A DNA stretch of 64,000 bases from NCBI GenBank assembly GCA_029641185.1, contig JAPWGK010000032.1, positions 1 through 64,000 on the forward strand. The letters are read 5' to 3'. Below, piece by piece: positions 36,966 through 48,022 of this stretch; the stretch's first letter is position 1, and each line of letters opens with the position of its first letter. The translations under genes and the position numbers were made by a program. The notes under the pieces are model-generated. The model was not told where the DNA came from. It was given only the letters and a program-made list of their open reading frames with translations, and made no database searches. The DNA comes from Pseudofabraea citricarpa. Taxonomy: Eukaryota > Ascomycota > Leotiomycetes > Helotiales > Dermateaceae.

Positions 36966-37762
36966 TAGTATGTAATAATAGAAGTATCTTAACTGAGTAA
37001 TCAAGCGAGGACGCTTTGGGAGATGTAATTTGAAATATTCTAATAGGAATAGAATATACTTTATTGTTTATTATAATAGTAATAAGTATCTGATATTTAC
37101 TGATTTTGAATACCTTTTCTTAGGGAACCCAAGTTTATGTCTGGAATTAACAGGAATACAAACTTGAACGCAAAGATTACCGCTATTATATTCGAAATTA
37201 AACCTTGGGAAGCTGATAGAATTTATAACTAGTAAAGTTGGTTAATGAAAATCTAATATTATATGATTTGAAAGGTTTTTCAAATTTTGCGTTTTAGAAG
37301 AACGGCATAGCTAGATTACAAAAAAGTAATTTTAGAGCTTGAAATTATTCCACTTAATAAGTACGTTGCCAATGTGTAAAGTCTTGAGCTAAGGAAGTCT
37401 AAATTCTAATATAATATTATAACTTTACAGAGCTATCCTCCCCTTAAAAGTAATATCAACGAGCGCTTTCAGTGTTTGATATTTAATTGCATATTATATT
37501 TGATTATAGTCCCTTAATACCAAATCTTTTATATTTCTTTGTGTATACGAGTCTGAATGAAACAATGTACTATAGGTTAATAAACATCACAAACAGCAAC
37601 AATGCAAGCAGCGGGAGTACTCAAGCAACATCATGCGGCCATCAGGTTAGTTCGAGATAAAACTGAGGATTACCAAATTCTCCATGTCTAAAAGTAGTAA
37701 TGCTTTTATTAGGTATATATACAGATCAGCCACTGGTATGATTACAAAAGAGTCTTTTTCAT
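36966..37762. other. Intergenic, moderately AT-rich
   Basis: About 800 bp between the 3' ends of a TF gene and the tyrosinase gene. It has AT-rich runs but keeps normal CpA and TpG, so it is not RIP-mutated repeat. No gene or repeat recognised. Confidence 0.5.
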
Positions 37763-39084
37763 TCAAAGATAAGTATAGCAGAATGGCCCTGAGGTGGTAC
37801 TCATCAAATCAGCCATTTTTGGTGTGCCAGGTGCAGCAAACCCAAGATTGATAACCGTATCCAAGGTAGTATTTGCACTTGGTGGGGCATCTAAGAAAGT
37901 TCCAGTGCCAGAAATAGCGTTTCTTCGGTTCTTGAGGTCCAAATTCTGCCAGATCCACCATACACGATCCACCATACCGTGGTGAAGGTAGAATATTGGA
38001 TCTCCAGGACTAGTGAAGACATCACCAGCTGGGTCTCCACCGATAGTATAATGGCCGCCACCGTGTACACCAATGTTACCACTACCTGGAATTCCTTGCA
38101 TGGTGGTTTGGAATGTTCCAACATCTTGTGAGTTTCTGATTAAGTTAACAATGGCTGTCATGTTAGAAAATGCGGCGTTGATCTCTGTGCTAAGATCTCG
38201 GGACAAGCATCGGGGGTTATATTCAAACCCTGTGCCGGTGACTACTGTTCCATCATTCTTTGGCAGGTTGACTGGTCCAAGATTGATAGTCATGTTCTTG
38301 AAAGGCCCGGAAGTCACACAGCCACCGCCTGTACCAGCCGGAAGGACCACATCTGGGGTACCAGGCAATGTGAGGATTATTGGTCCTTTGTCAGGAATGA
38401 AGGCACCGTTGCCAGACATGGAGGTTGCAGTTCCGTCAAAAATGGAATATCCAGGGACGTCTTTTGCAGATAACCCCCAATTCCAGTATGGTTGAGTCCC
38501 TTTATAACCGCACTCAGTTCGCAGGGCTTGCTCATAATTCCATGTAAAGAATCGATGCCACGCAAGGAAAGTACCCTGCTTGATGTTAGATTCACGCACA
38601 AGTGGTGTGGGGAAATCAAAACATACCGTATAATGAATGGTGGTGGTCTGGTTGATATGCGTCCCAACGAAATCATCATATCTACTTCTCACCCCAGGTA
38701 TCAAACTCGTAGGAGTCAAGGCTGCTTTACTTTGTAAACAAAGAACTGCATTACTGTATGCAATCTTTTCCGAACTTGACAGAGTAGTCCTACAACACTT
38801 GTTAATCAAGTCCCAAAATGAGTAGTTCGAGATCTCCGACGACGAAGATTACTGATTACATACCATTCTCGTCGTACACTTAGGTTTTTCAAAGAGCATG
38901 TCGAAGATGTGGACCGCTTCTTCGTAGCCTCTTGTAAAGTCGCAGCTTCATTCTCAGAGGCTTGCGAGGCCAGTTGATCAAGGGTTACCAGCGCATCACT
39001 AGTACTATCAGGAACAGGAGTACTAGTCGCAATTGTAGAAAACAGAACAGCAACCAAAGTTGCGGGCAGGACTGAGATGCGCAT
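37763..39084 (-). CDS. Secreted tyrosinase (type-3 copper phenol oxidase)
   Basis: Three exons: 39,084-38,864, 38,789-38,627 and 38,575-37,763 (398 aa). The start MRISVLPATLVAVLFST is a signal peptide. CuA ligands: His in GTHINQ, His in TIHYTG, His in FLAWHRFF. CuB ligands: the two His of VHGGGHYTIGG and the His of PIFYLHHGMVDRVWW. The core ends with the aromatic tail CYTYL and there is no long C-terminal lid domain, so this is a short secreted form. It would oxidise phenols and catechols to quinones outside the cell, for pigment, defence or detoxification. Intron 2 is 51 nt with no stop in frame, so a simple frame call retains 17 extra residues between HYT and GTFLAWHRFF. Confidence 0.92.
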
Positions 39085-41261
39085 AATTAAAACTGCCTAA
39101 CTAATTAAATAGAAGAATCGGTGGCAAGGAAGAGGGTGGGTGATGAAGAGCACGTTGAATAAAACAGCTTTCTAGTCTATTTGAGCTTTCTTTTCAACCC
39201 AGCCAAATGGCTCTTGTCTGACTGCATATTTTTCTCATATTACTTAGTGGGGAAGAGGCAAAGAATCCAGGAGATTGGTTGCCTTGGTGGGAGTACACAA
39301 CACCCATCAGAGATATGCTCCGATAAATTAGCCGATGCAATATATCTGCATGCCGAGTTGGTTCCTGTTGTGATAGGCTCCCTTGGTTACATTTCCAGCA
39401 CTACCGTGACTAGATCTTACCAGTCTCACCACGGAGTATTCTGTGTTGGGATCTAGTATCTGAATTGGTAGCCAATGGTACGAGAAACGTGCGATGCCAT
39501 GCCTCAGCCCAATGCAACAAAAGCCTACGAGATCCATTTTCAAGCTCCGAGAAACAGTATCCTTGTTTTCAGGGAATTAAATATCTATCGAACGGTCGAG
39601 AAGACTTCCACCACCTGCTTGATTGGTATATTGCTGCATACGCTTGTGGCGCAGAACTGAAAACCCAAGGGTCCAATGCAATGGCGCCGGGTGGTCCATG
39701 ATGCCAAACCCAAAATGTTAGACTAAAAAGTGGGCAATTGGACCGTGTGACTTTGGAAATCAGGGGAGACAAGTACAGAGGCGGGGAATGGACTGCTGCG
39801 GAACCCCAACCGAAGAGGACGTGTCGCACGACGGACACGGAGATTGTGAGGAGATCTAAGAACGCCACAATAAAGCAAGCCAATGTTCCACTCTGTCAAT
39901 CGGTTTCCGTTCCCCGACCCATGCCCCCCACAATGGGATAAACGAGCACGGCCCCTCGGCCGTACCAGTGTCATATCATTGTCAAAACGGTACACAAGAG
40001 ATGCCACTTCGAAAAGTTTCATACCTCGTTCAAAAAACAAAATTCTTACTTCCGCACGAAAAAAGGAAGAAGAGTACATCCAATTGCGTGGCAAGACTTG
40101 AAATAAAATCAAGACCTGTGTCAGAAAACAAAGGCGACATGTGCAAAGATTTTGTAATACAGACCACCAATCACTTATAGCATGAGAAAAACTCTCAAAA
40201 GATAGTTTACAGCTGAGCTTTCGACATGCTATCAATTAGTTGCAAGTAGGAACTTGGAAGATAGCTTCCAACGCAGGAACTCTCCGGGGATTAGTGATTG
40301 TTGGTTGTGAAGTCCCCTTGATTTTATCCTTGTACCTTGCGAGACGCGCTGCAGAGCTACAACGGAACAGGAACAACTCTCGTCTGATTCTACCCGCACA
40401 GACTACGGTAGCGACGTTGCTGTGCCTCTCTAAGATAATAAAGAAGGTAGCAATATGCGTCGCAAGCATTATTGAAACTTGGCTCTTAAGTCGTGTTATA
40501 ATCATGGTATGTGATAACAATTCAGTCCCTCGGGTGGAGTGAGTCAGTGTAGATTGACATTCTATAGAAGAGTAGACAACCAATTTTTTTATTTGTGTAA
40601 AAATAGTATGGGACTCAAATGTCCCCTGATCTGAATAGTAGAGCTACTGGTTTGAATCTAGCCTGATATCCAGTAGTAAAAGGTTAGTTCTGCAAGCAGC
40701 GCATAACCTAAGCGACTTCCAGCACGGTTGCAGGGCCTTGCGAGCATGTAAGGCAAGGAATACATGCAACGGCAGCTGGTTCGAAGAATTTTTACATGTG
40801 AAAATAGCCGGAGAAGGATACCAAGGTAGCAAGGCATCATGCAAGAGCGTTTGCCAAAATGCAAGGAACCAAACAAGAGCAAGCCATGTCCCACCTTCCT
40901 TCTCATGCCCCTGACTTCTACCGAGTCAGATGAACGTGTGTGATCAAACAAGACATTATCCTATTACCTCCCTCCACCTCAAATTCTGAACCTTCTTCTG
41001 CTTAGTAGCTGCATTCTTCTTGCGTTATAATTAATGACCGATAACTGATCGCGACCTGGAGGCTAGTCCTCCTATCGCCAATTCACAACAAGCAATTGTA
41101 TCTATGTCAGTCCGTCTTATCAATGAAAATGTCCACAAGTTTGGTGGGACCTGCTAATCCCTATCACAGCGTCCAACATTTCTACTCTTGGCATAGTCGC
41201 GACAGCATAATATATTATCGCTTCTTTAAAGTTGTCAATCCTTTTGGCGATCGTTTTAGTT
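39085..41261. other. Long intergenic region without a supported gene
   Basis: About 2.2 kb between divergent tyrosinase and rhodopsin-domain genes. Minus-strand frames at 39,723-40,235 and 40,236-40,583 lack motifs and overlap plus-strand frames of similar length, so they are not called. No tRNA was found. The region is long for this gene-dense part and could hold regulatory DNA or a non-coding RNA. Confidence 0.45.
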
Positions 41262-42737
41262 ATGTCTGCACTGCTACCATTGCCTGGTTCAGATCAACCA
41301 GATCATAACAATGGACCTGCGATCCTTGCTGCTACTTCTACCATGACAGCTCTGGCTCTTGGGGTTGTACTGGCCAGAATGTGGGTTCGAGTGAGGATGG
41401 TGAGAAGTGTCGGATTAGACGTAAGTCATCAATCTTTTCTTTCGTCATCATTCACTTATTATGCAACAATATAACGATGAGGATCATTGCTGATACTTTT
41501 TTGACAGGACTATGCCATCTTGGTCGCCATGGGGATATCAATCACGGGCATGGGTCTGATAATTCCCCAAGTCGCCAATGGAGCAGGACGACATATTGCG
41601 TATCTTGATCCTGCAGTTGCCACAAGGGGTCTCAAATTCAACTTTGCCACTCAGCCAATTTACTTATGGGGCATTACAACGGTAAAAATATCTATTGCGC
41701 TATTTCTTCTTCGCATCGCACCGACGAAGTTCTACAGAAGGTTACTATGGGGTATAATTGTATTTCTCGTGGTATACACAGGTGCATGCTTCATGACTAT
41801 CGTCCTACAATGCTCCAATCTTGCGATTCTTTGGGACGCTACGACAAAGTCGACTTGCTGGGCACCGACGACACTGAGAGCATTGAGTTACACAAATGCT
41901 GCTCTTAACATTGCAACTGACTTGGTATTCTCTATGCTGCCTATCCCTATGCTTTGGAATCTACAGATGAATGGTCGCACAAAAGCCAGTTTGATCTGCA
42001 TCTTAAGCCTTGGAGTTTTTGCCTGTGTTGCAGCTATCGTCAAGACATCTTTTATACCAAACTACGGCAAAACTGGTGACTTTCTGTGGGACTCTGCAGA
42101 TTTGACTATATGGACAGTGTAAGTAATTTAGCATTCTCTAAATCATCTTGATATCCAATCTCGGTAATCCTCCATATTCCCGTGATATTTGGTTAATCGA
42201 TAGCGAAACAGTACTGAATGCAATACTGGGATCATTGCAGCCTGCCTTCCAAGTCTCAAGCCTATTTTCAAGAAAATTTTGGACCGATCGAAATATTACG
42301 GGTCTGGGGCCGACAGGTATGGCTACGCATCTGACTATCACTCACGAGGCGGCAAGAACTCACACGCCTTACGAAGTCTTCCTTCTGGAAATCTGCCATC
42401 CATACCAGGGAAAGGCAACCGTGCAAGCACATTTGGGCGTTCCAAAGGCACAAGTCACACTACAGCAGGAAGTATTGGGGGAGGAGATGTTTCGGGACAC
42501 AACTCAAGTGTTGAGTCCATTTTGCCGATACAGGGAAAACATGATGTGGGGATCACGAAAACGGTCGAGATCACGGTGGATAGAGAAAGTAGGGGTGACT
42601 ATAGGGAAGAGGCACAAGCTGGAATTGTGAATAGATCTAAGTCGAGGACCGAGGATTGGCCAATAGAAAGGCCTTATCAAACGCAGCGGAACGAGGTTTT
42701 GTTAAATCCTGAAAGGAGGGTGGAAGATAGGGTTTAA
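41262..42737 (+). CDS. Fungal rhodopsin-domain integral membrane protein (seven-helix)
   Basis: Three exons fit by phase: 41,262-41,420, 41,508-42,118 and 42,212-42,737 (431 aa). The last acceptor is chosen at 42,211 because it restores the conserved WTVTECNTGIIAACLPSLKPIF segment (two half-blocks joined at the splice). Family marks: GLDDYAI after helix 2, FNFATQPIYLWGITTVKISI, the long extracellular loop with Cys (LQCSNLAILWD, KSTCW), NAALNIATDLVFSMLPIPMLW and DFLWDSADL. These Pezizomycotina proteins (rhodopsin domain, PTH11-like without CFEM) are plasma-membrane proteins of unclear ligand, some linked to surface sensing. The cytosolic tail of about 130 residues is hydrophilic and Ser/Gly/Arg-rich. 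No neighbour clarifies its job. Confidence 0.85.
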
Positions 42738-43558
42738 CTTTGTGTTTTATTTGAACGAGATGCAGCGCATCAGTAATATTAAGTCTCTCAGGAGTATTTG
42801 AAAAATTATCTACCTATGTTTTGAAAAGAGCGAGAGAAATTACGTAGAAATTATTATTTAACAGACAAATAAAAGATAAGAAACATGCAACGCGCATAAA
42901 TTAAATACTAAGGAAGATAACGGGAAGGTTCCAGATCTTATTATTATCTATATCACAGATATTAATACAAATTTAAACAACAAACCTCACTACTCACTAA
43001 AGCCCATACATCAAAGTACGATTACATGACGAAGTCCATTTAACCAAGCATTATATTTTCGCATGATTGCTTTTATATCTAACCTGGTTTCCTGAATCAA
43101 CGAGTGGAGTAAATGTTGTGCGGGCATATGCCAATAAGCAATCAAGTCGCGGATCAATAAAAGATAGAATACTAAGAAATCTCGACCTAATCTCTCTCGA
43201 ACGTCTGATTTGTAAATGAGTAATAGCTTATTTGATTCGCCAATTCGGTAATAAAACAATAGTTATTTTAATTCTTCCAAACAGACTCTTACTTATATTA
43301 CATAATTACGTTTTAATATCACACGTAGTTATAATAAAATGATATTTCTAATACATGCAAAGGGTAACCGAACATCTTTTAAAATACTTTGGAAGAGATC
43401 TTAAACATGCTTTGTTTGGAAGAAGTTCTGTAAATTCTTTTGGGTCATTTAAATCCTAGAAAGCAAAAAAGGCAACTTAGCAATTGACGAAATCAAGCTC
43501 CATATATTCGTTAACTGCTTCTCTTATACCGGGTAATACACCTCCACCTCAAATCCAT
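42738..43558. other. Intergenic between convergent genes
   Basis: About 820 bp, AT-rich, between two 3' ends. An 82-codon minus-strand frame (43,011-43,259) has no recognisable feature. Nothing else seen. Confidence 0.45.
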
Positions 43559-45467
43559 TCAAACACCGTCCGCTCTAACTGATATGCGCCTGGTTAATTG
43601 TGCCGAAGCTATAACCTGCTCATCCTCTTGTAGGAAAGCTTTATCACCAAAAGCAACAGCAACTTCCTCAAGTGTATGATTCGCCGTCTCGACATAATAG
43701 AATTTAGCGAGGCCGACGGAGAAGAGGCAGAAGCCGGCGATGACGACATAGTAGTAACCGTGAATACCATCAAAAGCATCAGGGGACGACATGCCAATGA
43801 TGAAATTGAAGGTCCAGTTTGAGAAGGTCGCCAGTGCCATTCCTTTACTTCTGGCGCGAAGTGGAAAGATTTCAGCCGGGAGGAGCCACGGCATTGGTCC
43901 CCAAGTCGCTCCGTAAAGTGCATTGTATATGACGACGAAGCTATAGATTCCATTTGCTCTGACGTTTACGTCAAGTCCTGCAGCTTCATTGAAAACACAC
44001 ACTATTGCGAGAGCTACTGCCATGGCAAGTCCTAAGGGTTTTTAAATTAGCCATAGATTATGGTTGAATTATAACACAATCAACTCACCCCCAGATATTA
44101 GAAGAGGCCGTCTACCCCATCTATCAGCGAGCCACCAAACGGGAACTGTAGCTGCAGTGTAAATAATTGCGTTTGCAGCTGTGAAAAGCAAGGATCGACG
44201 GTTACTGAACCCGGCCTCCGCAAGTCGTGTTGGTAAATAGAAGGAGATGACATTTATTCCATTAAGTTGCGCAAACGCTTGAGCCGTGATACCAACGAGA
44301 GTTCTCTTTCGGTACTTGGTGAACATATCCTATTGTTGAGTCAGTTCATGCTGTGTTTGGAGCTGATATGGTAAAATTACCCAGTAAGTGACCGAACCAA
44401 GTGTGGCCTCGTAGCGTACAGCCTCTTGAATTTCCAAGAACACATGCTGCACATCTTTATCATTTATGTCGCCATTTGAGTGTAGGTCAGCCACTGTCAT
44501 TAAGGCTTCTTTAGTAAATCCGTTTCGTGCTAGCCATCGTGGGGTTTCTGGAAGGAAGAAAGACATCGCAAATAGGATGAATGATAAGCCCATCTGCACA
44601 AAGTATGGGCCTTGCCAGGAGACGTTGCTCGGAAGCATGAAGTTGAAGCCGTAATCAACCCAGCAAGAGAGCATGTAACCACCAATCAAGAAAGTGTACT
44701 CAACACCAACCATTAAGCCACGCTGCACTTCTGGTCAGTATTATAATTCAATCATAAATATACACCTAACATACTCTGTGAGGTGCAGCGATCTCTGTTT
44801 GAATGACTGGCACGGTCATGGAGAGAAACCCCACACCAAGGCCTTGAATAGTTCGACCTGCAATGAAACATGCGAGATTCGGTGCGAATCCTTGGAGGAA
44901 AGCCATGGTGAAGTATATCAAGCCGCCGATTCTTACACATCTTTTTCGTCCCATGATATCACCAAGGACGCCGGCAAGAAGGGATCCAAGAGCTGCAGAG
45001 AGCTGGAGGCAAGATACAGTGATTCCTAAAATCAAGTGTGTGAGCTTGAGCCAAATTACAGAACAAGTGTCAGAACATACCAATAAGAGAAGGATTGACT
45101 CCTTCTGTTGTTCCATCGAAACCTCCGTGGTTACTATAGAATCGCTTTATGAAGACTTCGTTGACAAGAAGGCCGGCCATGATACCTAGCAAGATTAGAT
45201 TTGACAAAAAGTTAAGGAATGTTCTCCAGGCTCACCCTGATCGTAACCAAAAAGAGCATCTCCCAATGACCCGAAAAAGCAAGTGGCCCACAAGAGACGC
45301 TTCCCAATCATCCATTTCGGATATCGTGGAACATAAACCTTGGGCTTGAGCATTCGTTCAAGTACGCCATTAGGAGCTGAGGGAGCTGAGAACTGTGGCT
45401 GGGTGTTATCGTTTACAGAGTCAACGCTCTCATCATGACTGAGATCCTGAATTTCGTCCTTTGCCAT
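43559..45467 (-). CDS. MFS sugar transporter, pentose/polyol module
   Basis: Six exons fit by phase: 45,467-45,236, 45,185-45,081, 45,025-44,775, 44,722-44,381, 44,329-44,089 and 44,031-43,559 (547 aa). Sugar-porter marks: DALFGYDQG at helix 1, GDIMGRKRC between helices 2 and 3, AGRTIQGLGVGF, LPETPRWLARNG, QLNGINVISFYLPT in helix 7, DRWGRRPLL, and WLLPAEIFPLRARSKGMA near the end. About 50 hydrophilic residues precede helix 1. It is divergent from the xylitol dehydrogenase-like gene across a 1.28-kb promoter with a shared motif array, so uptake of a pentose or polyol is likely. The sugar itself cannot be told from sequence. Confidence 0.92.
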
Positions 45468-46750
45468 TTTAATGAGAAAAACAATATTTGTGGTTGTCTA
45501 AAGTGCACAATACTTCGGCTGGCTATCGAAGGAAGAAGACTGTGGTAAAGTATTTATTGACCAGATGGGAAATGGGGTCATTTATACTCAAAATCCTTGG
45601 GGGTACTCCACACGGGGAGAGCAAGTCAAAGCGTTGTTTTTGTAATTGTGGAGGAAATCATGGAGAACCGGCATTTGATGGCGTCTGATACTTGTTAGTA
45701 TATTGACCGCGCCTAGGAGGCATTCGCATTGCCATACGCTTCCAAAAACTCTACGGCATCCGAATATCATCAAATAACCAATCAGTAAGATTTCATGCAC
45801 GGAAGTTGATTAGTGTCTAATGTAGTCCCAGGATGTCCCGTGGTAAAATGACCTGCTTGGCCCCGCCACTATCGGTTCCGAACTCCACATCGGAACCGAT
45901 CACGTCGGCTGAAGCAAGTCACAAGCTGCCACAAAGTTTGCCCTAAATGCACAGCGAGAACACCTTCAAGCTTGTTGGCCACAATGGAAGATCTCGTGGA
46001 TCATTCCCCAGTGAACAAGCAACAAAAGTGTAAAAAACAGGATGAACTAACTGCTGAGGTGGTCGTCGCTTAGTGACCTGGGCGTTCCATTCTACACCTT
46101 TAACAAAGGAACCGATGTATAAGGCCGCTGAGATTTAAGGCAAGAGAATGTTACAATCACACTCAGTATCTTAGGAGACGATCTGAAATAAACATGACGA
46201 GCCCAAAGAAACATATGTAGAGACATTTAACGTTGTTTTTGCATCGAAGTGGTGATGAGTAGATAGGGACCCAACCTTACGTCACTGACGCTTAAGAGTA
46301 GCTTATTCCATCTTGAGAAAATTGGATAATATATACTTCGGTTCAGTTCATCGGGCAAGCAAATCTCAGGCTCAATTATGTTTCATGTTTTGGATGTGAG
46401 AATGGGACAAGCTTACTAGTCTAACATGTCACACACTTGTTCCAGCTGAAAACAGCGAGAACAGTCATGATCAGAACCCTACAAAGATAGGCAAGGAAGG
46501 AGGCTGACCCCACAACATTGCGAGTACTATCCGCACTAAAAAGAAATACGGTTCCGACAAATGATCTTGGCAACAACGGAACTCTGGGGTCATTCTGCGA
46601 AACACCGGTTCCGTAGAATGGGTGGGTACCTTGGTACGAATTATGTTCCGTGGAGCAACATATATGGAGAGAATATGCAGGACTATCTGACTGCAGAAGA
46701 TCCCCATCATCCCTTTTCTGCAAATTCTTCTCAAATCCAAGCACGTCAAA
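45468..46750. promoter_or_regulatory. Divergent transporter/dehydrogenase promoter with CGGTTCCG array
   Basis: The 1.28-kb region holds CGGTTCCG or its complement at 45,873, 45,891, 46,549 and 46,606, plus GGAACCGAT at 46,108 and weaker CGGAACT/GTTCCG matches at 46,577 and 46,645. Paired CGG triplets of this kind are typical Zn2Cys6 sites, and a Zn2Cys6 gene follows the dehydrogenase. A GCGGGG CreA-type site is at 45,861 (minus strand). No gene is supported here; frames at 46,421-46,821 are not convincing. Confidence 0.6.
45871..45900. promoter_or_regulatory. Perfect 30-bp palindrome with CGG half-sites
   Basis: ATCGGTTCCGA (45,871-45,881) and its exact reverse complement TCGGAACCGAT (45,890-45,900) are separated by eight bases. 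Each arm contains the CGGTTCCG motif that recurs elsewhere in the same promoter. A symmetric site of this size is expected to bind a dimeric regulator. It lies about 400 bp from the transporter start and 850 bp from the dehydrogenase start. Confidence 0.7.
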
Positions 46751-47966
46751 ATGTCTGTAGTATCCAAGTCACCGCAAATAGCCACGAACGGCGACGTTCT
46801 TCACGTATCCAAGGCAAGTGAAGATCTATCTTGCTGCAATTGCTAGAAGTTAATAGTTGAAAGGAGAATGAAGTCTTCGTGCTCAAGCAAAAAGGTGAAT
46901 TCTTTTACGAGACACGACAGACGCCAAAATTACCTACCGAAAGACACGTACTTATCAAAATATTGGCGACTGGTATATGTGGCAGTGATGTACGCTCAGA
47001 AAAGGAACTAGCAGGTATTCAGCTACTGACGGTACGCAGGTCCATTACTGGAAACATGGCGAAATTGGGCCTTTTGTCGTGCGTGAACCTCTTGTCCTCG
47101 GCCACGAATCCGCCGGCATTGTTGTACAACGTGGCACAGACGTCAAAAATCTGCAGTTGGGCGACCGTGTGGCGATTGAACCTGGAGTTGGATGTCAGAA
47201 GTGCGAATTCTGCCGTAGTGGTAAATACAATCTTTGTGACGATATGCGATTTGCAGCCACTCCGCCAGTTGATGGAACACTGGCAACATATTATACCGTG
47301 CCCGAGGACTTTTGCTTCATCCTACCAGAGCATATCTCCATTGAAGAAGGGGCACTGGTGGAGCCACTGAGCATCGCTGTACACTGTACCAAGCTTGCTT
47401 CCATTACGGTTGGGCATACTGTACTCGTGCTGGGAGCAGGTCCAATTGGTCTGCTGTGCTCGGCTGTGGCTAAAGCGTTTGGCGCATCCAAAGTTATTGT
47501 GACGGACATCGTAGATTCTCGACTCGAGTTTGCCGAGAGTTATGCGGCAACTCATACTTACAAAATGCAGCAACAATCACCAGCGGAGAGTGCCAAAAAC
47601 ATCATGTCAAAAGGCGACATCTCAGGTGGCTTCGATGTTGTGATCGATGCAACTGGTGTCGCGAGTTGTATAAGTTCCGGAATTTTTGCGCTGAAGAAAG
47701 GTGGCGTGTTTATCCAAGCTGGACTTGGAGCTCAAGATATCCTTTTCCCAGTAGGTCAATTGTGCTCCAAAGAAGGAGTGTACAAAGCCAGCTTCAGATA
47801 CGGAGCAGGTGATTATGGTCTTGCAATTGAACTTCTCAGATCCGATAAAATCAACCTCAGGCCACTCATAACTCACTCGTATGAGTTTGGTAGTGCAGAA
47901 CAGGCCTTCGCTGGAACCGCAAGGCAAGAAGGCATTAAGACTATTATATATGGCCCCCGAAAATAA
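46751..47966 (+). CDS. Xylitol dehydrogenase-like (D-xylulose reductase/sorbitol dehydrogenase family)
   Basis: Three exons fit by phase: 46,751-46,813, 46,867-46,989 and 47,040-47,966 (370 aa). Zinc medium-chain dehydrogenase marks: catalytic [12 protein letters not shown] and GHESAG, the four structural-zinc Cys in [26 protein letters not shown], and the NAD fold GAGPIGLLC with Asp in [12 protein letters not shown], which favours NAD over NADP. The [14 protein letters not shown] stretch is closest to fungal xylitol dehydrogenases, which oxidise xylitol to D-xylulose in pentose catabolism; L-arabinitol or sorbitol dehydrogenase remains possible. Intron 1 uses a GC donor (AAG then GCAAGT); no GT donor gives an open frame. 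The neighbouring transporter and regulator fit a pentose/polyol module. Confidence 0.88.
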
Positions 47967-48022
47967 TATCTCAGATCTTGTAAAGACCTCAAATCGCTGC
48001 AAATGGTGGAAACATTTCTTGC

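Noticed and set aside
39723..40583. Two minus-strand frames of 170 and 115 codons in the tyrosinase upstream region
   Set aside because: No domain, Cys/Arg-rich low-bias sequence, and equally long frames on the other strand.
40645..40670. tRNA B-box-like GGTTTGAATCT
   Set aside because: No A box and no acceptor or anticodon stems fit around it; a similar GGTTCGAAT at 58,626 fails the same test.
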